DNA from: Taxillus chinensis | Lineage: Eukaryota > Streptophyta > Magnoliopsida > Santalales > Loranthaceae | Length of the DNA stretch: 64,000 nucleotides | NCBI GenBank assembly: GCA_023512835.1 | Contig: CM042090.1 | Location: forward strand, 54,485,365-54,549,364 | Direction: 5' to 3' | Shown: positions 1 to 10,623 of the stretch, piece after piece | Position numbering within the stretch: position 1 is the first letter of the stretch | Layout of the letters: every line of letters begins with the position of its first letter | Notes under the pieces: generated by a model | Told to the model about the DNA's origin: nothing | What the model saw: the letters and a program-made list of their open reading frames with translations, nothing else | The model's database searches: none | Position numbers and translations under genes: made by a program

Positions 1-1928
1 CCTCCAATTATGCATGGAAGGGTAAAACTTTCTGGATCTGACATCTTAGGAGGCAATTTCCTCTGTAAAACAGCACTGCAATGATTGGTTAATGCTACTG
101 TCTCTTAGTCTTAATGTTTCTTTTGATAAAAACCATATTTTTCAAAAACTTCACATGACGAGGCATTTGCTCCAGTGCCTCTATCAATGGTATATTAATT
201 TTTATTATTTTGAACGTTTCCACAAATTTAGAGTACTTGTCTTTATCTTTCTTCTTTTTCTGCTAAAGCCTTTGTGGATATGGAACTGGCACCGTAATCA
301 ATGGTGGCTTCTCAAAAAACTTTATTCCTGGTTGAGATACTTCTTCCTCCTTCGAATTATTTTTGTCCTCTTCATCGTGGTCCGAATATTGACTCTCTTG
401 AGCACCCTTCTCTTCTTCTTGTACAGATTGTTTCACTTGCTCAGCTTTTCTTTCTATCTCCTTTCTACTGCGGAGAGTAATTGCCTTACACTGTTGTTTG
501 GGATTCACTTCGGTATTGCTTGAAAAAATTCCTTTCTATTGTGAATTGACAGAGTTAGCAATTTGACCAATCTGGTCTGTATTATCTTCATATTTGCACC
601 CTAATCTCGTATAGAGGTATTAATGTCGTCTAATTTTGATTTTTTTTTTTGAAACTGAGCCTCTATACTCTTCATAAGACCTACCAATATACTTTTCAAA
701 TCCTCATCTTTCTCCTTTTCTTTTTCTTTCTACTGGTTAAAACCAAGTTATGGCTGATTTGAAACTTGAGAGTTTAGAACATTCTTTTGATTGGACCAAG
801 AAATTTTTTCATGAAACCTGTTATTGGGATGGTAATATTTTGGAATAGGTTGGCTTTGTTGTTGTTGCTGGTAGTTCTGATTTTGATTTTGAACTTGATA
901 AAAGCTCCTATTACTAACATATTGTCAATGCAGACATCTGTTTAGTTAAGGAATCTAGCTTGGCATTTTCATTTGTCATTGGATCAGTAGTCTGTACATC
1001 AGCCACTTTTCTTGTAGGATATAGATATCTCTCATTTGACCAAAGAAAATTATTTTGGCCAATTCTTCTAATATGTGCAGGGCTGCTTCTCGACATTTTG
1101 ATAAAAAGGATCCACTAGTGGCTGCATCAACCATCATATGTGTCTGTCCACCTAATCCCTTGTAGAAAGCATGGATGTGATTGTAATTAGATAGTCCTTC
1201 TTGTGCTGGAATTTGCCTCCCATGATCCTTGAATCTCTTCCAAACCTCATATAAAAACTCTTGATTCATTTCCTTAAATTGGTTTACCTCATTCTTCAAT
1301 TGAATAAATTTTGCTAATGGGAAAAATTTACGAAGAAATTCTTCCTTCATCTCATCTCATGTGGTAATAGCACATGACAGCAATGTTTGCAGTCATCTTT
1401 TAGCATGGTCGCTCAATGAAAACAAAAACAACTTTAAATGAATGACACTTTCTGGGACTCCATTTATTTTAATTGTATCACACATTTCTAAAAATAAGAA
1501 AAGGTGATTATATGGGTCTTCCATTGCTGTGCCTCTAAAAGAAGTTGGCTAACCATGCTAATCAATGTTGGCTTCAACTCGAAACTATTACCAGGCATTC
1601 TTTGGCGCTGAATTCTAAAATAATGGTTCGCCACTACTGGTCGTATATAATCCCTCAATGACTGTTGTTGCTGTCCCTGAACTTGTTGTTGGCCCACTAC
1701 TTCTTGAACAATTGCTTGCGGAAGTCTATTTTCCTCTGCCATTGCTATCTCATCTACTTCTTTAACACACTGCTCTAATGCGTCAAGAATATTGTCAATC
1801 TGTTCTGAAATACTTTTTCTCCTCCTCTGACGAAAGGTTTGTTTTGGTTCCAAATTAAATGGTAACAATTCTCCAAAACGAGAGCAGGTTATAAACTGGG
1901 CCAAATGCCTAAAAAGAAAATGAAACAA
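1..1928 (-). pseudogene. Degenerate Athila-type Ty3/gypsy gag running into the protease region
   Basis: Reading right to left, about 1928-1488 encodes a gag N-terminus with a Gln-rich stretch and the SLRDYIRPVV and FELKPTLI blocks common in Athila-type gag proteins. About 1350-976 encodes the gag core (KFFP, VWKRFKDH, FYKGLG and MVDAATSGSF motifs). About 508-263 encodes the charged linker that starts NPKQQCKAITLRS and ends in PYPQRL, which in these elements leads into the aspartic protease. The left edge reads as the next block ([16 protein letters not shown]), so the element continues off the window. Frames change and stops occur between blocks, so no gag could be made. The protein would package element RNA in the cytoplasm. 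Family assignment rests on motif recognition by eye. Confidence 0.8.
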
Positions 1929-2070
1929 AACAAAACAACCATGGGAAACTCGAACTAAACAGATTCTAAAATCACAAAACTACCACTAATGAAAAACAGT
2001 AAACAAAGCTCTAGATTAAGCAAGTTTAAGTTATTCCAATATTATCTCAACAATCCTAATCTTTTTATTT

Positions 2071-2090
2071 CTCAACAACGGCGCCAAAAA
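2071..2090 (-). other. Primer-binding-site-like sequence of the Athila remnant
   Basis: On the minus strand this reads TTTTTGGCGCCGTTGTTGAG. TGGCGCCGTTG is the start of the primer-binding site usual in Athila/Tat elements. It lies about 140 bp upstream of the gag remnant on the same strand, which is the expected place, so the 5' LTR of this element should begin just to the right. Confidence 0.65.
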
Positions 2091-2455
2091 CTTAACATAA
2101 ATATTGCAATGCTATTACAAGTATACAAATAAAGTAATATAAAGTAGTAAAATATCCTGAAAATTATCGCCCCATAGAGAATAGTTTGAAACCAAAGAGA
2201 TAAACACTGAAACAATACTTATGCCTATTTATCTAGAAAGATCAAATTTTTGAGAATTTTTTATTATTGAATTTAAAATTTAATTAATCTTAATAAAATC
2301 ACAAGCAAGTTTTAAGATGGAAAATTCAGATAAGAGAATTTCAGGGGTTCGATTTGACCATCTTTTCACATGATAGGTTCTCAAACAAGCTATTGTTTTT
2401 ATGATTTTAATTTTAATGGTTATCACTTACCTACTACCATTTTGTCTATGTGAAC
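2091..2455. other. AT-rich non-coding stretch, possibly Athila LTR
   Basis: No coding sequence is visible. Its position directly upstream of the primer-binding-site-like sequence on the minus strand makes it a candidate for the end of an eroded Athila 5' LTR. I could not identify the LTR borders. The last 8 bases (ATGTGAAC, 2448-2455) are the left target duplication of the hAT element that follows. Confidence 0.35.
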
Positions 2456-3387
2456 CATGGTTCGAAAATACGTATAGAGGCGGCGCCTCTGTACGGCGCC
2501 TCGGCAGCCATCCGTACAGAGGCGGGTGCTCTGAGCCGGCGAGCACACGACGTCCGTTCTGGGCGGGTGAGGCAGTCGCCTCACCGTCTGTACGCCCGCC
2601 TCACAGACGGTACGGGGTGAGGTGGACGACTTTTTTTTTTAAAATAAAAAAAACAACCTATAAAAAACGTACCGCCCCGACGTAGCCCTACCTCAGTACC
2701 CGACGCAGCCGCCTCGACCGACGATTGCTGCGATCGTCATCAACGATCTGTCGCCTCGCTGCGCTGTGCCTTGACGCAGCCTCGCCGAGTCTCGCCTCGC
2801 GTCGATGCAGCCTCGTCGAGCCTTGCCTCCCGTCGATGCAGTCTCGCCGAGCCTTGACACAGCCTTGCCGAGCCGAGGCCGAGCCTTGCCTCCCGTCAAC
2901 GCTGTCTCGTCGAGCCTCGACGTACCCTCACCGTGCCTCGCGTTGCGTCAACGCCGTCTTTCCCTCTCGCTTGATTCTGTCACTCCTCTCGTCAACTGTC
3001 CGTCTGTGGCTGTGAGTATATATTATACTTAATATATCTTTTTTCTAATTGTTTTTATTTAATTAACATTATGTTATATATTAATAACATTAATATTAGT
3101 TGTTTTGTTTTATTGAATATTTGAAATTGATTACAAATACTTAATTTTGTTTTTGAGTGAGACTTGATTTATATTTTTAGTTTGATTTTATAAAGTATAA
3201 GACTATTATGATTGTAATATATTTCTACTAAAGTTATGGAGAAATTTAAGTTATTTTAGTATGATAATATTTCCAGTATAAAATTAATGTGTAAGGTTGA
3301 GGCGCCCGCCTCGACCGTACTGAGGCATCCGTATATTCGTACAGCTTTCGGCCATACCGTTCTCGCCTCACGTATTTTTGAACCTTG
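2456..3387. mobile_element. Non-autonomous hAT-type DNA transposon, 932 bp
   Basis: The element is bounded by an 8-bp direct repeat ATGTGAAC (2448-2455 and 3388-3395), the target duplication size of hAT transposons. Its ends are inverted repeats: left CATGGTTCGAAAATACGT, and the right end reverse-complemented CAAGGTTCAAAAATACGT, so 16 of 18 bases match. Both ends carry GAGGCG/CGCCTC-rich subterminal repeats, and the left 550 bases are far more GC-rich than the surroundings, with many CCTCG units. No transposase is encoded; the open frames inside come from GC-rich repeats. It would depend on a transposase supplied in trans. Confidence 0.85.
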
Positions 3388-3395
3388 ATGTGAAC

Positions 3396-3850
3396 AGGAT
3401 TAAAATTTATTCAAAACCATTTAGTTCATGTGAATTGAGATTTACTAATAAAGTGATATCAACCAATCAAGGTCAATACAAACTTGGTCTACTTTGTAAG
3501 GCCTTAATTTAAAATACCAGAAGCCGCCTCAGACTAAGGCTAATATATAATTGATTCATGCATAAAATCAAACACATTCCAAGCATGGTATTTTAATCAA
3601 AATCAAAATTCAAGAAGCTCACAACTCTTTAAAACCATAACATGTTTAAAGGGGACTACATCTCTTCTCCAAAAAAGAAAATTTAGCCAGGCATAATAAA
3701 ATATAAAATTACGTAAATCATGTCCATCATACTAAGTGAAAATGAGAAAAGAATATCCTCAAATTGAGCACCACCTTGTTCTTCAAATCACCAGAAGTTC
3801 CTTCAATATGTGTTAGGGTTTTCTTTCTCTAGCGTTTTTAGCCTCCCTAG
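3396..3850. other. Non-coding AT-rich stretch between two insertions
   Basis: I see no gene here. It continues the sequence interrupted by the hAT element and ends with CTAG (3847-3850), the left target duplication of the chromovirus that follows. Together with 2091-2455 and 9309 onward it may be one interrupted Athila LTR, but that is inference. Confidence 0.35.
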
Positions 3851-4235
3851 TGTCACGGACCGAGGCTTATCCTAGCATACTTAGGTTATTTTGGGGTGTT
3901 TTTCCCTTGTAAAGTGTTATAACTTAGCTTATAGAGTAAGTTGTAGAGATTTTAGATTTCGATCATATATGATGTCTCCTGGTGTCATAACCAGAAAAGT
4001 GTTAACATCTATATGTAGGGGAGTGATGTTGTAAAGCTTTCAAGCAATTAATACAATCGTTTGTTGCCTTCATTCAATCGTTTTTTCGCTAAACGCTTTC
4101 CTACACAATTGCTTTACAATCGATCGATGGGTTTCGATCCAAATGCGACGAGTTAGGCTGACCTAGCGTTTCTTCGTACGGGTGGGAACTAGGTGTCGCA
4201 CGGGTTAAGCTGCCATAAAGGCTGACCTCGTGACA
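3851..4235 (+). repeat. 5' LTR of the chromovirus
   Basis: This 385-bp copy matches 8920-9304 across its length, with TGTCA...TGACA ends. It should carry the promoter and the 5' end of the element transcript. I could not place a TATA box with confidence. Confidence 0.92.
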
Positions 4236-4237
4236 AG

Positions 4238-4250
4238 TGGTATCAAAGCA
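4238..4250 (+). other. Primer-binding site of the chromovirus
   Basis: TGGTATCAAAGCA begins three bases after the LTR. It matches the 3' end of plant initiator-Met tRNA (TGGTATCAGAGC) with one change, so minus-strand DNA synthesis would be primed here. Confidence 0.85.
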
Positions 4251-4304
4251 CAGTTCGGTGCTAAAGCTCGGTGGAACAATAAAAAACTTCGAGACGGTGT
4301 AAAA

Positions 4305-5570
4305 ATGACAAATGGAAGATCTATTGTCATTAGTGCTGGTGGGCACGGAGGCCACGAGAAGGAACAAACCGCCAAGGAACGGAGGAGATACAAGTCCGTT
4401 TCGAGGGAAACATGTCCGCTAGAGAGTCGGCTAGTCAAAGTGGAGTTGGCGTTAACTGACTAGATGGAGGTGATCGAGGAGCATTCCGGAAGCATCAAAA
4501 GGCTGGACTTAAAGGGTGTGGAAAGCTATGGGAGGATGCAAGGGCGTCTCAACTCCATCATGGATGAAATGAACTCTCGATTTGAGGGCTTGAAGGGCTC
4601 TCTCATGTCCCAAATCCTGGCGATGCAGGAAGAAATCAAAGAGATCAAGGCGGATTGGTCTCTATGCAAGATGGCGGTTATCTAAGGTGGTGTTGGCAGC
4701 CACTCCTGTTCCAAAATCAATGTGCCAAAACCTAAGACTTATGGTGGGTCAAGGAATTTGAGGGAGTTAGACAACTTCCTCTGGACCATGGAGCAGTACT
4801 TCGATGCCTTGAACATTGTCGACGAGGCAAAGAAGGTGAAGACTGCCCCACTATACTTAATCGATTCGGCTATGGTGTGGTGGAGGCGACGATATGCCTA
4901 CAAGGAGTGCGGCCTATGCATCATCGACAACTGGAGGGATTTCAAGCGGGAGATTAAGGCCTAGTTCTATCCCTAGAATGCGGAGGACGAGTCCCGGGCG
5001 AAATTTCGGCGCCTTACCCATAAAGGCACAGTGCGGATGTACGCCCGCGAATTTTCAGAGCTGATATTGGAGATCCCGGACATATTCGCGAATGATTCCT
5101 TATTTTCCTTCATGAATGGATTGCAACAATGGTCGAAGTTGGAGTTGCAGCGGAGAAATGTGGAGGACCTGGCGTCGGCCATGGCGGTAGCCGAATCACT
5201 CATCGAATACAAGAAGCCGGAGAAGACCACCAGCTCTTCATCGACTTTCAAGGCGAACAGGTTCCACAAGGAGAAACGTGGGGGAGACAACCGAAGTGAA
5301 GAAAAAGGGAGACCCTTCCAACCGTCTAAGGGCTTTCGCCCGAAACATTTCGTCAATAGTTCCAAGTATCTCTTGTTTATTTTGTGAAGGCTCTCACAAA
5401 GCGTTCGAGTGCCCGAAGCGCTCCAAGCTCTCCGCAATGATCAATGAAGACGAAGACAGGAATGCGAGGGATCCAAGACTTGGTTCCTTGCAACTCCTCA
5501 ATGCACTCAAGGCAAAGGTGGAGGTGCCACCATCCGGACGACAGAAGGGGCGCATGTATGTGCCTTGAAA
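4305..5570 (+). pseudogene. Chromovirus gag (nucleocapsid region), broken
   Basis: The likely start is the ATG at 4305, about 55 bases after the primer site; the frame meets a TAG at 4461 and reopens at ATG 4464. The region encodes a coiled-coil-like N-terminus (about 4464-4680), the gag core (about 4722-5220; blocks LRELDNFLWTMEQYF and AMVWWRRRYA), and a single zinc knuckle of the CX2CX3HX4C kind (CLFCEGSHKAFEC) near 5376-5415. This is the usual order for the family: capsid, then RNA-binding knuckle. At least three frame changes or stops separate the blocks, including a TAG in the middle of the core at about 4962. No intact protein is possible. Confidence 0.82.
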
Positions 5571-6075
5571 CTAAGGCCTTGGTGGACACGGATGCGACCA
5601 ACAACTTCATCAAGGTGGAAGAAGCTTGTAGACTGGGGATAGTCTACAAGGAAGAGAAGGGCTGATTGAAGGCGGTGAACTCCAGTGCTAGTCCAATCCA
5701 TGGCATGGCTCGAGGAGTCGAGCTAAGTATCGGCGAGTGGAGAGGCAAGATGAATCTCTCCGTGGTGTCGATGGATGACTATCCCATGGTGCTGGGGATG
5801 GAGTTCATTGACCAAGTGCGGGCAATTCCAATTCCAAGCACCAACACAATGTGGTTGGTGAAGGTAATGGAAGAGGAAGAGCTCAAGGCGAAGTCTCTTT
5901 CGGCGCTCCAATTGTCCAAAGGAGTTAGGCGACAGGAGCCAACCTTCATTGTCATGGTGAAGGAAGAATGCCCAGGTATTGGGGAGGAGCCCCCAACCAT
6001 GGTGAAGACGGTCCTTGAAGAGTTTGGGGACGTTATGCCACCCAAACTCCCAAACAACTTCCGTCGAAGTGGGAG
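5571..6075 (+). pseudogene. Chromovirus aspartic protease region, active site altered
   Basis: The block TKALVDTDATNNFI (near 5575-5615) aligns with the retroviral-type protease motif D-T/S-G-A-T-x-x-F. The Gly after D-T reads Asp (VDTDAT), which should destroy the catalytic loop. The block VVSMDDYPMVLGMEFI (about 5760-5810) is the second conserved part of these proteases. The domain would cut the polyprotein. Stops and a frame change around 5665 break it. Confidence 0.72.
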
Positions 6076-7474
6076 GTGGACCACGAGATCGAGCTAGAGG
6101 CCGGTGCAAGGCCTACTACTGCGGTGTCCTATCGAATGGCACCTCCGGAGTTGGAGGAACTTTGGAAACAATTGAAAGACTTGTTGGATGCCGGGTTCAT
6201 TCGGCCATCCAAAGCGCCATTTGGAGCACCAGTGTTGTTCCAAAAAAAGCATGATGGGTTGATGCGGCTATGCAATGACTATAGGGCGCTAAACAAGATT
6301 ACGGTGAAGAACAGCTACCCCATCCCACTCATATCCGACCTGTTTGATCAACTTGGTGCTGCGAGATGGTTCTCAAAGCTAGATTTGCGGTCGGGATATT
6401 GGCAAGTGCGGATAGCCGAAGGTGATGAGACAAAGACGACGTGCGTAACAAGATATGGCTCTTACGAGTTCTTGGTGATGCCCTTTGGCCTCACAAACGG
6501 CCCTGTCACATTTTGTACGTTGATAAACCGGATCTTTCAACCATACTTGGACAGATTCGTCGTGGTGTACCTACCTTGATGACATTGTCGTCTATAGCAA
6601 AACCTTGGAGAAACACAAGGCACACCTACGACGGGTTTTCCAAATCTTAAGGGAGAACCAACTTTTTGTGAAGAAGGAGAAATGTGACTTTGTGAAGAAG
6701 GAGGTGTCCTTCTTGGGTCACATCATTGGCGGCGGCAAGTTAAAGATGGATAACAAGAAAGTATTAGCCATCAAGGAAAGGGAGACGTCCAAGAAAGTTC
6801 CTGAAATGTGTTCCTTCCTTGGTTCGGTTAACTAATATAGAAGATTCATTTGCGGCTATTCCCATATTTTCGCACCCTTGATGGAACTATTAAAGAAGAA
6901 CAAGACTTGAGTGTGGGATGATGCTTGCCGAGAGACATTCGAGAAGTTGAAGCAAGCCGTGATAAACGGACCGGTGATGGCACTGTCGGACCATACAAAG
7001 CCTTATGAAGTTCACACGGATGCTTCAGACTTTGCCATCGGTAGAGTTCTAATGCAGGAGAGGCATCCTGTAGCATATGAAAGCTGAAAACTTAATCGCA
7101 CCGAACGGAGGTATGCGGTGCAGGAAAAGGAAATGATGGAAGTTATGCATTGCCTTCGGGTGTGGAGGCATTACTTGCTAGGGTCCAAGTTCGTGGTGAA
7201 TACGGACAACATTGTTACGAGTTATTTCCTAACTCAAAGGAAGTTAACTCCGAAGCAAGCACGATGGCAAGGACTCCTAGCGGAATTCGACTTTGTGCTC
7301 GAGTACAAATCGGGCACAAATAATGTGGTGGCTGATGCACTAAGTCGAAAGGCGGAACTTGCAGCCATTAGCCAACCACAGTTCCCCCTGGTGGACAAAC
7401 TAAAGGAAGGAATGAAGCATGATCCATTAGTTAAGTCCTTGGTGGAATGCGTCAAGGCTGGAAAGACGAGATGA
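6076..7474 (+). pseudogene. Chromovirus reverse transcriptase and RNase H, frameshifted
   Basis: About 6076-6570 encodes fingers and palm motifs of a Ty3/gypsy reverse transcriptase: [56 protein letters not shown]. The catalytic YxDD block falls at about 6568-6600, where one extra base splits it between two frames. The connection (FLGHIIGGGKLKMD) follows to about 6835. RNase H spans about 7010-7360 and ends in the typical YKSGTNNVVADALSRK. A TGA at about 7084 and other stops interrupt it. The enzyme would copy element RNA into DNA inside virus-like particles; this copy cannot. Confidence 0.88.
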
Positions 7475-8449
7475 TTTTGGCTAAGGGATAACTTGCTCCA
7501 TATATGAGGGGAACGAGTGTACGTTCCTAAATGGGGAAGTTTGAGGAGAGACATTCTCAAATAATGTCATCACTCGCGATGGGCTGGCCATCCTGAAGTC
7601 GATCGTACCTTGATGTTGGTGGAACAGAGCTACTACTGGCCTCAACTTTACGAGGACGTCCAAGTGTACGTGAGGACTTGTCTTGTGTGCCAACAAGACA
7701 AGATAGAGAATCGGCAATTGGTGGGACTGTTAGAACCTTTGCTTACTCCGGAAAGACTTTGGGACAGTGTTTCGATGGACTTTATTGTTTGTCTCCCAAG
7801 ATTCGAAGGATGTGGTACGATCAATGTGGTGGTCGACCGATTCTTTAAGTATGGAGTTTTCATTCCAGCTCCGAAGGACTGCACGGCAGACGACATGGCC
7901 CGACTATTCTTCAAGTATGCGGTGAAGTACTGGGGCATTCCAAAGACAATCGTGAGCGACCGGGATTCATGATTTACTGGGCGGTTTTGGACCGAGCTGC
8001 TTTGGATAATGGGTTCAGACTTAAACTTTTCAACAAGTTTCCACCCACAAATAGACGGCCAAACAGAACGTGTTAACGGCTTACTGGAACTGTATCTGAG
8101 GCACTACGTGAGTGTCAATCAAAGAGATTCGGCCAAGTTGCTGGACATAGCTCAATTCTCATATAACTTGCAGAAGAGTGAGTCCACGAACGAGAGCCCG
8201 TTCGAACTTGCAACTAGGTAGTAACCATTAACGCCCACTTTCATCACTCGGGGGTACATTGGAAAGAGCCCCGCAGTGTTCAAGTTTGCAAAAGAATGAC
8301 ATGAACAGACTGATCTGGCCAGGGCATACTTGCACAAAGCGGCGAAGAAGATGAAGAAGTGAGCGGATCAACAAATGAGGCCCTTAGAATTTCAGGAAGG
8401 ATACATGGTGATGCTCAAATTCCTTTCCTGCCAAACCAAAGCCCTTAGA
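7475..8449 (+). pseudogene. Chromovirus integrase, broken
   Basis: After the RNase H stop the integrase zinc-binding region is recognisable (YYWPQLYEDVQVYVRTCLVC, about 7630-7690, preceded by a His pair in another frame). The DDE core follows: the first Asp in SVSMDFIVCLP (about 7765), the second in TIVSDRDS (about 7945-7970), and the Glu in DGQTERVNG (about 8055-8080). A TGA right after SDRDS, a stop at 8219-8221 and frame changes downstream make it non-functional. A GPY/F-like motif (RRYERPFKVFKRVGKVSYKL) lies at about 8470-8535, just beyond. Integrase would insert the cDNA into the chromosome. Confidence 0.85.
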
Positions 8450-8907
8450 TAATTGCATAAGGGTTTGATGCGTCGATATGAGAGGCCTTTCAAAGTATTT
8501 AAGAGAGTTGGGAAGGTCTCATACAAACTAGACCTCCCGACTAGCTTACAAAGGCATCTGGTGTTCTACGTGAGTTTGCTCAAGCCTTACCATGAAGACT
8601 TGGAAGATACGAGCGAATACCGGGCGGTGCGGACACCAACAGCATCAACGGGCAACACCTACGACAAAGAGATAGAGAAAATCACTCTCATAGAGTCGTG
8701 CCAAGAAGGAGCGTAGATCCAAGCCGGGTGGAGTACTACGTCCAATGGAAGAACAGGCCAGTTGAAGAGGCAAGCTGGGAGAAGGAAGAGGATCTGAGGC
8801 AATTCTCCAAAGAGATTAAAGAGTGCCGGGAAGAAATTGAATGCTACATCCAGCAGTTCGACGGGTTCAAGGAAGCTAAAGGCGCAATGAGGACGCTGCG
8901 AAATTAG
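8450..8907 (+). pseudogene. Chromovirus integrase C-terminus with chromodomain
   Basis: About 8453-8690 encodes the end of the integrase (SLLKPYHEDLED). About 8725-8820, in another frame, encodes a chromodomain-like block: VEYYVQWKNRPVEEASWEKE, with the aromatic residues and the W-E pair usual in chromoviral chromodomains. Such domains direct integration to chromatin with particular histone marks. The frame ends at TAG 8905-8907, just before the purine tract. Confidence 0.8.
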
Positions 8908-8919
8908 GTGGGGGGTGAA
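8906..8919 (+). other. Polypurine tract of the chromovirus
   Basis: AGGTGGGGGGTGAA directly abuts the 3' LTR. This is the expected primer position for plus-strand synthesis. The T residues make it an imperfect tract. Very similar sequence precedes the LTRs of the miniature elements at 33.9-38.2 kb. Confidence 0.8.
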
Positions 8920-9304
8920 TGTCATTGACCGAGGCTTATCCTAGCATACTTAGGCTATTTTGGGGTGTTTTCTCCTTGTAAAGTATTGTAACTTAGCTTA
9001 TAGAGTAAGTTGTAGAGATTTTAGATTTCGATCATATATGATATCTCCTAGTGTCATAACCAAAAAAGTGTTAACATCTATATGTAGGGGAGTGATATTG
9101 TAAAGCTTTCAAGCAATCAATACAATCGTTTGTTGCCTTCGTTCAATCGTTTTTCCGCTAAACGCTTCCCTACACAATTATTTTACAACAGATCGATGGG
9201 TTCCGATTCAAATGCGACGAGTTAGGCTGACCTAACGTTCCTTCGTACGGGTGGGAACTAGGTACCGCACGGGTTAAGCTTCCATAAAGGCTGACTCCGT
9301 GACA
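8920..9304 (+). repeat. 3' LTR of the chromovirus
   Basis: This 385-bp copy has the same length as the 5' LTR and shows only scattered substitutions by eye. It is followed by CTAG, matching the sequence before the 5' LTR. Confidence 0.92.
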
Positions 9305-9948
9305 CTAGATTGTCTGCCTCCTCCCTGGTTTTATACAAATTCACCAAAATTAACCTAATGCAGTCATTACAAGTGTAATTACCTTTCTAGCCTTAGTTAA
9401 AAATCACAAGTTCGTACTTAAGCTAAACAGCGTCATTTTGGAGAAGAATAGGGGTGCAAGTGCCCAAGAATTTGTTGATGATAACCACTTATTTTGCGAC
9501 ACGTACAAGAACAAAAGGTTCTTAAAATCATATTTCTTACAATTTTTCTTACGCACGTGCTAAAAAATGTGCCAGTAGTGGACGCATGCATGTATTTATG
9601 TGACACGTACAAGAACCAAAATTGCTTGTAATGTCATTGGCTTCACCTATTATCATGCAAGTGTCAGTGAACATTCTAGTGATGGACACGTGCATGACCT
9701 TCTTTGTGATGTGCATGCTGGAAGTGCTTCATACTTGCTCCTTGACCTTTTTAGCTACCATGCATATCTTTGCTTTGAATTCTTTCGCTCCATTTTCCTA
9801 GAAAAAGCTACAAAACAATGCAAAATACATACAAAACTACACAAGCATAATATATCTTAAACTAATGCTAAAAACACACACTCAAGCATAAAAAGATATG
9901 CAAGGAATGAGAGATAATATATACCTAAAGTAGTACATAAATTACACA
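9305..9948. other. Non-coding stretch with a 104-bp imperfect duplication
   Basis: I see no gene; the open frame at 9600-9860 has no recognisable domain. GACACGTACAAGAAC occurs at 9498 and again at 9602, and related CACGTG/GCATGCATG sequence follows both, so a unit of about 104 bp appears duplicated. Such repeats are common in LTR promoters. This may be the far end of the interrupted Athila LTR, unproven. Confidence 0.4.
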
Positions 9949-10623
9949 TGTTAGGAAACCATTTGTTGACCCTGAGCAATATCGAAGGTTGGTTAGTAAG
10001 TTAAATTATCTTACCATCGCTCTTTCCGATATTGCTTATTTTGTCAGTGTTGGTAGTTAATTCATGTAATATCTAATAGTTAATCATTGAGTAGCATAAG
10101 AACATATTTTATGCTACTTTAAAGGAGCATTTGGATGTGGTCTCATATATACAAATTATGGACACATTTAGATTGAATGTTTCTCGTACGCAAATTCGGC
10201 AGGTTGCACAATGGATAGAAGAACTAGTTATTTTATCTTTTTTATAAAAAATTGATCTCGTGAAAAAGTAAGAAATAAAATGTTGTGTCATAATCCAGTG
10301 TTGAATTAAAATATAGGGTCATGACACAGTTTTTGTGTGAGATAATGTGAATATTTCATCTCTTAAAAGAAGTTGGTGTTAGTAATGTGATAATCAGGCT
10401 GCACTTCGTATGACCTCTAATACTGTGTTTCATGAGAGAATATGCATATTGAAATTGATTGTTATTTTATCCGTAAGAAAATTTAGTTTGAATGTCATAG
10501 GATATGTGAAAACTGGAGAACAATTAGGGAATATTTTCGTCAAACTATACACATAATTCGGATTGCATATCTTAATAATAAGTTTGGTATAATTAACATC
10601 TATGTTCCAACTTGAGGGAAAGT
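9949..10623 (+). pseudogene. Fossil Ty1/copia fragment: end of reverse transcriptase plus RNase H
   Basis: About 9970-10050 reads DPEQYRRLVSKLNYLTIAL, the conserved block after the copia reverse transcriptase. About 10120-10330 gives eroded RNase H (CGLIYTNYGH, LISWKSKK-like). About 10390-10610 gives the RNase H C-terminus (NQAALRMTSNTVFHER and YVKTGEQLGNIF). A degenerate CTTGAGGGAAAG tract at about 10613 is where copia elements have their polypurine tract. Many stops and frame changes are present. Nothing upstream of the reverse transcriptase end is visible, so this is a 5'-truncated or deeply eroded element. Confidence 0.8.

Larger units (their letters stand above)
3851..9304 (+). mobile_element. 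Degenerate Ty3/gypsy chromovirus, complete from LTR to LTR
   Basis: Two 385-bp LTRs (3851-4235 and 8920-9304) start TGTCA and end TGACA and are nearly identical by eye. CTAG lies on both outer sides (3847-3850 and 9305-9308) as a 4-bp target duplication. An initiator-Met-tRNA primer site follows the left LTR and a purine tract precedes the right LTR. Between them lie gag, protease, reverse transcriptase, RNase H, integrase and a C-terminal chromodomain, in the Ty3/gypsy order, in pieces of several frames. The chromodomain makes it a chromovirus; I do not assign a clade. It cannot code for an intact polyprotein, so insertion is old or the copy was defective at birth. Confidence 0.93.

Noticed and set aside
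92..523. Hydrophobic 143-codon plus-strand frame that looks like a membrane protein
   Set aside because: It is the complement of the charged Glu/Lys-rich gag linker on the minus strand, which produces Phe/Leu-rich readings.
2401..3032. Small GC-rich open frames at 2.4-3.0 kb
   Set aside because: They lie within the hAT element's CCTCG repeats, on both strands, with no recognisable domain.
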